From the NCBI GenBank assembly GCA_002633005.1, contig NMRA01000141.1:2194-66193 (forward strand): DNA of 64,000 nt, written 5' to 3'. The notes under the pieces were generated by a model that was given only the letters and a program-made list of their open reading frames with translations, made no database searches and was not told the origin of the DNA. Shown here piece after piece: positions 56,026-64,000 of this stretch; within the stretch, counting starts at the first letter, position 1; the number at the start of each line of letters is the position of its first letter. This DNA comes from Phoronis australis. Its lineage: Eukaryota; Phoronida; Phoronidae. The translations under genes were made by a program, and so were the position numbers.

Positions 56026-56305
56026 ATGGATCCCAGTGAGTACAGCAGCGTAGATGAAGAATATTTTGAAAGATACAGGGAGGGTCAGGTGGAGTTTTCA
56101 GACGATTCTGACGTTTCGGATGTGGAGGAGGAGGCGGCAGACCCCATAGGAACAATTTGTGCTCACACCTTCTCTCTAGTAGAACCGTTTTCCCTCGATC
56201 CCCTTGCTCCGGTTGTCCAGTCGACGATCCAGCCCCAGCCGGTTCGTGCAGTGAATATCAACGGGCAGAAGGTGCGCAGGAGTTGCGACAGAATGTTAGT
56301 GACTG
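56026..56305 (+). CDS. First coding exon of an unrecognised acidic protein
   Basis: The exon has 93 codons plus one base and ends at a consensus donor, GACTG|GTAAGA. The protein starts MDPSEYSSVDEEYFERYREG, has an acidic stretch (FSDDSDVSDVEEEAAD), then a mixed part with PFSLDPLAPVVQ and a basic end (GQKVRRSCDRM). There is no signal peptide or membrane segment. The ATG context (AACAATATGG) and the promoter-like upstream sequence support the start. The next exon is probably in the N gap that begins 52 bp later. Host gene or transposon-derived gene cannot be decided. Confidence 0.6.
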
Positions 56306-56357
56306 GTAAGAATATTATAAATATGCATCATACTACCGCGAATTACTACTTGGTCTT

Positions 56358-57197
56358 NNNNNNNNNNNNNNNNNNNNNNNNNNNNNNNNNNNNNNNNNNN
56401 NNNNNNNNNNNNNNNNNNNNNNNNNNNNNNNNNNNNNNNNNNNNNNNNNNNNNNNNNNNNNNNNNNNNNNNNNNNNNNNNNNNNNNNNNNNNNNNNNNNN
56501 NNNNNNNNNNNNNNNNNNNNNNNNNNNNNNNNNNNNNNNNNNNNNNNNNNNNNNNNNNNNNNNNNNNNNNNNNNNNNNNNNNNNNNNNNNNNNNNNNNNN
56601 NNNNNNNNNNNNNNNNNNNNNNNNNNNNNNNNNNNNNNNNNNNNNNNNNNNNNNNNNNNNNNNNNNNNNNNNNNNNNNNNNNNNNNNNNNNNNNNNNNNN
56701 NNNNNNNNNNNNNNNNNNNNNNNNNNNNNNNNNNNNNNNNNNNNNNNNNNNNNNNNNNNNNNNNNNNNNNNNNNNNNNNNNNNNNNNNNNNNNNNNNNNN
56801 NNNNNNNNNNNNNNNNNNNNNNNNNNNNNNNNNNNNNNNNNNNNNNNNNNNNNNNNNNNNNNNNNNNNNNNNNNNNNNNNNNNNNNNNNNNNNNNNNNNN
56901 NNNNNNNNNNNNNNNNNNNNNNNNNNNNNNNNNNNNNNNNNNNNNNNNNNNNNNNNNNNNNNNNNNNNNNNNNNNNNNNNNNNNNNNNNNNNNNNNNNNN
57001 NNNNNNNNNNNNNNNNNNNNNNNNNNNNNNNNNNNNNNNNNNNNNNNNNNNNNNNNNNNNNNNNNNNNNNNNNNNNNNNNNNNNNNNNNNNNNNNNNNNN
57101 NNNNNNNNNNNNNNNNNNNNNNNNNNNNNNNNNNNNNNNNNNNNNNNNNNNNNNNNNNNNNNNNNNNNNNNNNNNNNNNNNNNNNNNNNNNNNNNNN
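56358..57197. other. Assembly gap, 840 N
   Basis: Unknown bases just downstream of the donor at 56306. Confidence 0.99.
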
Positions 57198-57199
57198 AA

Positions 57200-58322
57200 G
57201 AGTATAGAAGGCATCGGATATGGAGAAGTTTTTAAAAATGTTTACTGTAATATTCACGATTATTAACAAAACAGACCCCTCCATCAATGAATCAGGTGTC
57301 AGCAAATCAAACTAAGTATGTCCATTCCTATATATATATCCCCCAGGCATGATCTGCCACTGCCCTGGGTGTAGCAGTATTCATTTGTATGAAAAGTAAA
57401 TATCTTTACTATTTATGTGATGTTCCAAAGCTTGTTTTTTGGAATTTAGTTTCATTTTTGTTCTGTTTTAAACAGGTCGCTGCTCAACAATCAGTCTTCT
57501 CGAAAACTGAGGTCATTGCAAACCCTCAATGGGGCTATTCGGAAAATCTACAATAACTAGAGGGCGTGCGTGTACTAGTGGTGATAGATTAACAGCCTCG
57601 ATTTCGCGAGCCCTTTAAATACATGGTGAAATGGCTTGAAGCCGTGCCAACTGAATCCGAGATTGCGTAAAAAGGGTGCTTCTATGAGAAGAAGTAAGCA
57701 CGACCTCATACAAAGGTAAGGTTTGTGATTATTTTAACGATTATTCCATGACTATTCTACCGATGCCTGTTAACTGAGGCACTCGCCGATGTCGACTTCG
57801 CGACAGTCAGTCGCCAGCCAGAGTCTGGTTAATCTTTGTATGTTGTGATGATGTGATACGATACTTGACGTAGCAATCGGGATTTTTTCGTACATCAAAG
57901 CATTATTATTGTTTGGAATGATTTCTTAAAGTTTATCGGTGACAGTTACATCAATCAATGCTGAATGTTTATGCTGTCAACTCGATACAGGTTAATGAAG
58001 ATTACAATCCAATCCCAACTTGAATAGCAAAGGGTACATGTACGTGAGTGATAAATATCCATTGCATTAGACTATTTTTTTACTCCCTATCATATGTCTT
58101 CTGGAATTCTATTACACGTTGAAATGGAAATCTATCACGTCAGTTTTCACGTAACCTTTGGTTTTTAGGTTTGAAGGCTTGTACCATGCAGAGGAGATAT
58201 GCATCGCTTCTGCACCGTCCCTGAATGGACAAAAATTGGTTTTTAACATTTGACTGCAGCTAACCAACAAGATCTTCCCATCCAGTGCAGATCTGTTGTC
58301 AAAGCCTACTTTCAATATTGGA
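57200..58322. other. No gene proven
   Basis: Intron- or intergenic-like sequence. TTTTTAG followed by an open stretch near 58170-58240 could be an exon, but no donor or family match supports it. Confidence 0.3.
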
Positions 58323-58323
58323 N

Positions 58324-58400
58324 ACAACAGTAAGTGATGTAATACGGTGACTAAACTAAACAAGTAATGAACCAAAAACACAATAACACATTCTGCGACA
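58324..58400 (-). repeat. BEL LTR end next to a single-n seam
   Basis: 77 bp match the right end of the BEL LTR at 52058-52128 and stop at TGCGACA, the expected LTR terminus. The left side is an n at 58323. The rest of a BEL insertion is probably missing from the assembly. Confidence 0.75.
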
Positions 58401-58565
58401 GTGTCCAAATTTTGTTTGGTATTAATTTCAAGGTGAAATTTCAAAAACGCTGTTACGTTTTTCTTAATTATCTTTTCGTTTTACTTTTATGCATCACTCA
58501 TTTTTTTTGCCGTACCAAGAAAATGGCAAACGTTGTTCGAACATGGGTTGTTTGTATGTTTGTAG

Positions 58566-58739
58566 TTAAATGTCGACCGGGAACGTATTACACCGACAAT
58601 GCCAACGACGTGGGGCAAATAGCCTGCGCACTATGCCCACAGGGCTACTTCCAAACGAGTGAAGGTCAAATGAACTGTTCCGAGTGCGACCATGGGCATT
58701 CCACTGCCGACAGTGGAACACAAAACGAAACGGAGTGCT
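58566..58739 (+). CDS. Exon: ephrin-receptor-like cysteine-rich repeats of a membrane protein
   Basis: The exon is 174 bp and phase 1-1, bounded by TTTGTAG and T|GTAAGG. It encodes KCRPGTYYTD, IACALCPQGYFQTSEGQMNC, SECDHGHSTADSGT and TEC, matching the GCC2_GCC3 (ephrin A/B receptor-like) pattern C-PGTY--C--CP-G-Y----G---C--C--G--T---G-----C. These extracellular disulphide-bonded modules occur in many receptors and matrix proteins. An alternative start at 58524 (MANVVRTWVVCMFVV) is in frame and hydrophobic enough to be a signal peptide, so this could also be the first exon. Confidence 0.8.
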
Positions 58740-59439
58740 GTAAGGCTAGTTTTATGAATTGAAAATTCTAACGACCAGATTGGAATGCGAACTTGTTGTT
58801 TCGCTTTTGTAGTGAGATAAATTGTTGAAACGAATACTTAGTTTATTTTTAACTAACAAGAGATAGGTGGCTCTCATGCAAGCGACTCCTTAGCCTTTTG
58901 AAAGTCTCCTTGCCTTGTTTTGATATTTGAAAGTAATCAATGACTATTATTCATATGGTCTTAGTAAAACTTTGTTTTAGCTGTTTACCTTTGACTACTA
59001 CAAATCCCACTCATGTCACTTCAAGTTGCGTTTAGTAAGTAGGAACGACTTGCGTAGATGCACATACTATTTGTATGGTGAATGGCTAAATAAACTATCC
59101 ATCTAATTTGAATTTAACATTGGTTAGATTATGCTTTCAAACTTTAGTTTTGTGGAACACTGGAAATGATTATGAAACAACAAAATCTTGTGAGTTTGAA
59201 ATAAATTATTGAAAATGAGAGCTCAAGCCCTCATTACAATGTGGCAAATCTATTGCCAGCACCAAATAGACCTTCATCTTTTGTATAGTAACAGTGTAAT
59301 AGTTTTTAACTTATCGTGATGTAATCATCTTATGGGGTTGAGATGTATCATTTAATGCTTTGCCTTAGACTTGAGATGGGCTCACTGTTATATCTGTGCT
59401 CAGAACTACATGACATGTAAATATGTTTCTTCTTGTCAG

Positions 59440-59664
59440 TCGCCTGTCCACCAGGGACCTACTACAAAAAGAACACGGAGTATAGACTTGGGAAAGTCTG
59501 TCTGCAATGCGAGACGGGACACTACCAGCCCTCTGCCGGCCAAATCTCGTGTTTTCCCTGTAGTTTTGGTTTCTATCAAGCCAAAGAAGGCCAATTCACG
59601 TGTGAAAAATGCTCGGATGGAAAGACAACGGCAAACATGGGTTCTCGGATTGAGTCAGACTGCG
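59440..59664 (+). CDS. Exon: second ephrin-receptor-like cysteine-rich block, same gene
   Basis: The exon is 225 bp, phase 1-1, between CTTCTTGTCAG and TGCG|GTAAGT. It joins in frame to the previous exon and encodes ACPPGTYYKKN, VCLQCETGHYQPSAGQISC, FPCSFGFYQAKEGQFTC, EKCSDGKTTANMGS and DC. It holds one and a half to two GCC2_GCC3 units with regular cysteine spacing. Symmetrical phase 1-1 exons are typical of extracellular modules spread by exon shuffling. Confidence 0.88.
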
Positions 59665-60516
59665 GTAAGTCTTGCTTGCTCTATAGCGAGTTTGGTGGTT
59701 TTCACCAGAATGTAAATCTAAATGCAACGATGTCATGCATTCGTTTTGTCCGTGCCACTCTTATTGTGCGCTCTGTCAGCACCTAGGTGTGTGGATGTGT
59801 GTACCTCCTCACAAACCGCAGGCGGCATGCTGGAAAACGCGTGAAAAAGGCTTTCTACTGCAAAAAAGAAATGAGTGATCTATCAAATCAGTAGTTGGTT
59901 AGCTTTTCATAGACGCAGTCAAGTTGATTCGCGCACCATGATGCAAAATCACTCGAGCAAAAGACGAGAGTGTCGCGAGTATTGTTCTCGAGAGCCTTAC
60001 AAGAAAGTGAGGGTAGTTGAAATGGTTGATCTGTGAGGTTTGGTTGTTGAATTAGGTTTCTCCTTAAGCAGTTTCGAAAATTTACTATTCCTAATTTTCA
60101 TAATTGACGAGTTACCGAAGGCGATTTTGTTTTGAACTATGGATATTTGTTAACACAGAGCTAAGATTCCTACTGTTGTACCAACAATCTACGAATACAT
60201 TTGTTCCTTTTATTTTTATTGGCTCCACAAAAGTTGTAATTTCGCATTCTTACCCTTATTACATGAAGCGTTTTAATTTCTTTACTTCTTTGGTTCAATA
60301 ATTTTTGTTTTCATGATGATGACTTCAGCGGTTTCAACGGGTCAACTGGCTAAAATATCTGGTTGGCTCTGTTCTCAATGACTACTCCTGGCTCCCAGAT
60401 CAGTCAGCTGTCGTAGCTGCTTAATCCCGCGTAGTCAACCAAATGCAGCCAACGAAATGTTGTCTTAATCACCTTGATCGACTCAAAACTGGTGTCATCT
60501 TCAACATCTCTTGTAG

Positions 60517-60757
60517 AATTTATAGGAAATGGCACTACTGCGTATCAAGGTAGTAATTCTCGTGACACTGGAACCACGGAACAAAGACGTTTCACAGAGT
60601 CGAGCATTCAACCGGAAAGTAGCGTTGGCACTGAAACCACGACACAAGTTCCAAATATGGAGCGTCCAGCTGATGAACAGTCCGTCGTCATTGGCGTGTC
60701 CGTGGCCGCAGTGGTCGCTTTTCTCCTGATTATCGTATTTGCCGTGACAATGAGACG
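60517..60757 (+). CDS. Exon: stalk and transmembrane helix, same gene
   Basis: The exon is 241 bp between CTCTTGTAG and ACG|GTAAGT, in phase with the preceding exon. It encodes a Ser/Thr-rich stalk (TTAYQGSNSRDTGTTEQ, VGTETTTQV) likely to be O-glycosylated, then the single membrane span VVIGVSVAAVVAFLLIIVFAV, followed by basic MRR, which fits a type I orientation with the cytoplasm after MRR. It ends in phase 2. Confidence 0.82.
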
Positions 60758-61374
60758 GTAAGTTACTTTACCTGACAACTCTAAAGTTCCTGCACTTTTA
60801 AGTCTGTTACGAAACGCACCCAATGTTTGCCAGCAGAATCACCCGCGTCCCAGCTGGTTTGAGGCGACAACATTAAACTGTCTTAGTATAGTGTAGCACA
60901 GGCACATTTTGACACTGACTTTTCCTGGAACAAAAAACCAGTAATGATGATGTCAAGAAAGGCTCGTTATTGTTTATGATTGTTAACATATGTCGCTAAA
61001 GCGGCTAAAATCCGTTTTCCGTCACAAAAAACTTTCGATTTAGACTACCCGGTACTGAACATTATGAAATTGGTTTCAAATTGGTCTCAAATTGTCAAAT
61101 AAGAGTTAAATTCTGTGCTCGGAAAGAACTGACACTTCACTGTTCATTGAGACCAGGCTTTGCACGTTGGCTTGTCACAGCGTGTCCCTGATCATGATCT
61201 CGGAGAATAACGACCTGTCAGTTCTTTACAAGCACAAGCACAAGACAAAAACCCATTTCTCATCTAAGTAAGTACATAGTCGAGACTAATTTTGTATTTG
61301 GTTTCTTCGACCGAACGTTAGTTTGTAGCCACTATAAGTATAAAGCTAATAAGCGTTTCTCCTTTTCTGCACAG

Positions 61375-61408
61375 TTCACTTCCGGTCATCACGTATGCCA
61401 AGAGAGTG
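61375..61408 (+). CDS. Exon: start of cytoplasmic tail, same gene (34 bp)
   Basis: TTTTCTGCACAG precedes it and GTG|GTAATC follows. One base completes the previous codon and 11 codons follow (SLPVITYAKRV). It is short but phase-consistent. Its end could instead be 3 bp earlier at GTGGTA. Confidence 0.5.
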
Positions 61409-61935
61409 GTAATCTTTCTGAAATAACCTTAGATTCAAATGAATACATCACATAGACGTAAAATGAAAAATAACGTACTTACACGTCTATAATCAATGGG
61501 AATGTACTCATAACTGTGTCATTCCAAAGATACATTCAGATGCCCGGTGCGCTTCATCAGGAGTCCCCGGTAAACAAACGCTTCCCCCAGCATTTGAAAA
61601 TCTTTGGCAGACTTGGTATAGCATTTGTGAGGGGACACTGCATGGATATTGATATCGTCTATCACTTAATGTGTGTTTCTGGTTTTGTATTCAGGTCTTT
61701 ATTAAGCAGTTAATATCTCATTGTATTTTGGGTCATTTTAGAGTAGATGCGTGTCTTTACTCCATGGGATTTGAACGGGGAAATGACGTGAAGCTTTGTT
61801 CCGATAAACTGTTGGCACAACGTATGTGGCAAGTCGTCCACCAAAATTTATGTTAATAGTTACTTGTAGGTTCACTAAACGTGCAATTTAATTTTGATTA
61901 TTATCTACTTACTATTTTTAGGACATTTAAGAAGG

Positions 61936-62069
61936 CCGTGTGCATAAGTCCTGTCGACGAAGTGGTTGGTCGCGAGTGTGAAATGTCGATTCGTAAAATC
62001 GCATATACTGAGGATGTCGACGCTGGGAGATACACTCCCATATCTTCGAAAACCACATTCACGTATTAA
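61936..62069 (+). CDS. Terminal exon: C-terminal cytoplasmic tail, same gene (probable)
   Basis: An open frame (KKAVCISPVDEVVGRECEM to TPISSKTTFTY, then TAA at 62067-62069) follows an acceptor-like region ending TTTTTAG at 61920 or ATTTAAG at 61935. Only the second keeps phase 0 with the previous exon, so a further small exon may lie between them. No kinase domain is present, so this is not an Eph receptor. The tail has a few Tyr and Ser residues but no known motif. Confidence 0.45.
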
Positions 62070-62775
62070 GACACTTAGGGAGATGCCCGACTTTTCATTC
62101 TCGAAGTCTGAGGATGACGTTGGTGTCTGATCTAATTACTAATGCTTTGTTCTTGCTGATGGCAGCACAAATTCGTACGTAGCGATGTGAGATTAAGGGT
62201 CTGCATTCTAAACAGATGAAAATCACTTGTGTGTCAAAAACACAGTCAAATATAGCAAACAATATTATGCACGACGAAAGTCTTCACCAAATCCTGACTT
62301 CTTTACTACAACATAATGAGCTTTTGCCACTAAGAGCGTTTTGTGGCGGCATCTACAGAACTGATTGACGGTTTTCAGTGAAACTTCACACAATTCCAAT
62401 GCGCCAGCTCCAGACTATTTTTGGCATATTTGACTATTGCAGCACCCCCTGGAGGCCATTACATTTTGTAGATGATGTCAGTTACCAGTTTTGAGTAGAA
62501 AGTGGAAAGAGCTGCCTCCCCCATTAAATCTTTTTGCTTCTATCTTTGTATCTGCCAAATCACATGATTCTTCGTTATGGGAACGTACACACCTGCCAAT
62601 TTTTGGATGCCAAGTGCTGTGTTGCTTTGTGCCATTTTCATTAATTTATAAGAAGTGTTGAAATTTGCACATTTTAATGTTTTTATGTTTGATGTTAGTG
62701 TGTGTTGCAGCTATCTCTTGTAATCAGATTGTGTTCTCTTTGCACATTAAATGAAGCTTATAAGCACCCCATACG
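62070..62775 (+). terminator. Likely 3' UTR and ATTAAA signal
   Basis: Non-coding sequence ending with ATTAAA at 62746-62751. No competing gene is seen. Confidence 0.35.
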
Positions 62776-62804
62776 TTTAGCGTTGTTCTTGTTTTTGAAA
62801 ATGT

Positions 62805-62836
62805 CTGGTGTTTTTTTTTTTTGTTTTTTTTTTTGA
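62805..62836. repeat. T-rich homopolymer run
   Basis: Two runs of T of more than ten bases separated by a G. Confidence 0.9.
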
Positions 62837-63282
62837 AATAATTATAGAGGTAATAGAGAGCTCATAAGTGACAGTTTCACAAGAAATGCAGTTCAACAAG
62901 AGGAAAACCACATTTCTAGGCCTCTTACGTAGAGTTCTCGTCGATTTCGAAAACTGAGCTTTTGACTCTGTATCATAGAAATCTATAAAACTTATTCTTT
63001 TCAATTATCTGACTGTTGATTTGCACCACTTATAAAACAAGGGTGCAAAGTTTTGAGTTGTGATCGGATGTTTCAGGCTCGGTCGTGAGATAAGTTAAGG
63101 AGAAAATCTTTTACTTTTATTGCTACTCTGAATCTATCCGCGGAAATCACGATTGGTATATACAAGACGAGTGCTTTCATAAATCAGCGCGCTGAAATTA
63201 TATTAGTGCGAATTATTAGTCTTTAAATACGCCATAATGCTGGGAACATCACGTGACCTATTGTTAAGTGTGAAAAAGTTTC

Positions 63283-63358
63283 TTCCCGGACCGCGGCTCA
63301 AACCCAGCGGGACTTTCTGCTGACTGCAGACGCTCTAGTCCTCTGAGGTAACGGAACC
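63283..63358 (-). pseudogene. tRNA-like relic or SINE head
   Basis: 76 bp on the minus strand contain a D-arm-like ACCTCAGAGGACTAGAGCG, a 4-bp anticodon stem around CAGTCAG, and a T arm GGGTTTGAGCC. The acceptor stem pairs poorly and base 33 is A, so it is not a working tRNA. It is best read as a tRNA-derived relic. Confidence 0.4.
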
Positions 63359-63526
63359 ACAGGTCGATTACAGAAATTCAAACACTTAACACGTATATAA
63401 TTATGTTGTTATAAATATGCGCGTTGAAATCGCATAAGTAATGCATGTGCCGTGTAGGAAGACTAATCAATAGTTCTCATTTACAAGATTGATATGATTA
63501 GATAAAATAAAAATTGAATCAATCGA

Positions 63527-63868
63527 ATGTTCTCTGAATCCCACGAATTAATTTCGTGGTGGAAATTTAAACGTGAAGAACTCGTAAGCCTATGTAAATT
63601 GGTTGTAGGAGATTTTCAAATGAACAAAAAATATCAAAGAAGTGGGCTCTCGTGGTCAAAATCTCAATTTTCTTGGCTTCAATTTAAAATTTTGAACGAA
63701 GAACTGATGTTAATTAGGAGAGAGTTTTTAACATGGGCGATAGGATATTTAACTCCTCTAAATATTACAGTCATTAATCTTGACTTAGAGTTGTTTTTAC
63801 TTCCACAAGGAACATATAATCTTATGGCTCGATGCTTAGTATACATGAAACCCCAACCCGCCGAATGA
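63527..63868 (+). CDS. Hypothetical ORF, 113 codons
   Basis: An AT-rich frame starts MFSESHELISWWKFKREE and is tryptophan- and leucine-rich, ending LVYMKPQPAE. No family was recognised and there is no signal peptide. Its stop overlaps the start of a following 44-codon frame as ATGA. Such coupling is unusual for an animal gene, so a TE or old viral relic is possible, or chance. Confidence 0.3.
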   Translation: MFSESHELISWWKFKREELVSLCKLVVGDFQMNKKYQRSGLSWSKSQFSWLQFKILNEELMLIRREFLTWAIGYLTPLNITVINLDLELFLLPQGTYNLMARCLVYMKPQPAE

Positions 63869-63999
63869 GAAAATTCCTATCTAGCCAAAAACAAGATGAA
63901 CTCGTCAAGAAAAGTAAACACTACCTCGACACCCAAAAATCTCCGGCGACTTTTTTCAGTCACAACGAAGACCACTTTCCTGTTCAGCTCTTAACCTAG
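63865..63999 (+). CDS. Hypothetical small ORF, 44 codons
   Basis: ATG at 63865 overlaps the TGA of the preceding ORF. The peptide starts MRKFLSSQKQDELVKKSKHY and ends at TAG 63997-63999, just before the window edge. Lys-rich and charged; unrecognised. Confidence 0.2.
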   Translation: MRKFLSSQKQDELVKKSKHYLDTQKSPATFFSHNEDHFPVQLLT

Positions 64000-64000
64000 C

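Noticed and set aside
58524-62069. Eph receptor tyrosine kinase gene
   Set aside because: Only GCC2_GCC3-like repeats are shared; there is no ligand-binding, fibronectin or kinase domain in the exons seen.
63283-63358. Functional tRNA gene
   Set aside because: Acceptor stem does not pair, T33 is replaced by A, and the D stem has a mismatch; kept only as a relic.

Overview
The window is animal nuclear DNA, AT-rich, with exon-intron genes separated by a dense load of transposable elements. A first coding exon of the GRAF (ARHGAP26/10/42) Rho-GAP family, cysteine-rich ephrin-receptor-like repeats on separate exons, and Copia, BEL/Pao, Ty3/Gypsy, CR1/L2-like LINE, SGNH-hydrolase and foldback-like elements together suggest an invertebrate with a TE-rich genome. 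A marine deuterostome such as a lancelet or acorn worm fits, but the species cannot be fixed from sequence alone. It is a draft scaffold: three long N gaps (22886-23370, 42235-42634, 56358-57197) and several single n characters, some of which sit between unmerged overlapping contig ends.

Layout. 1-5127 holds two copies of a roughly 2.1 kb non-coding segment, most easily read as two alleles placed end to end. 6591-7570 has a hAT-like MITE and a decayed LINE. 7735-8304 is the promoter area and first coding exon of the GRAF-family gene on the plus strand; no later exon was recognised. 8305-16250 is mostly unassigned intron-like DNA. 16400-17920 is a broken SGNH-hydrolase transposon ORF and the possible start of a second ORF. 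18-22.9 kb contains a 0.56 kb dispersed repeat (inverted relative at 37.16-37.71 kb) and an unidentified minus-strand ORF. 23.4-23.85 kb is a LINE 3' end. 24.37-25.84 kb is a candidate TIR element.

28.86-33.73 kb is the most striking part: two inverted copies of a foldback-like element whose arms are arrays of 31-bp and 98-bp units built on a GTGTCAAACGTGTAAA theme, around a shared core of about 1.0-1.1 kb, with a LINE fragment between them. 34.2-34.4 kb looks like a promoter and first exon, and 39.77-40.37 kb is an acidic terminal coding exon with its 3' UTR. Between them lies a truncated Gypsy element. 43.67-47.93 kb is a complete but decayed Copia element with matching 146-bp LTRs and its own MITE passenger. 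48.03-50.29 kb contains a 10-bp pyrimidine array and three tandem units of about 334 bp between direct repeats. 50.30-55.73 kb is a BEL/Pao fragment followed by a longer 5'-truncated BEL element.

56.03-56.31 kb is the first coding exon of an unrecognised acidic protein. 58.5-62.07 kb carries exons of a membrane protein with ephrin-receptor-like cysteine-rich repeats, one transmembrane helix and a short tail. The window ends with a tRNA-like relic and two small overlapping ORFs.

The host genes show no functional link to one another. The retroelements are all damaged by frameshifts, stops, truncation or insertion, and there is clear nesting: a MITE in Copia, a dispersed repeat in Gypsy, and BEL recombinant junctions.
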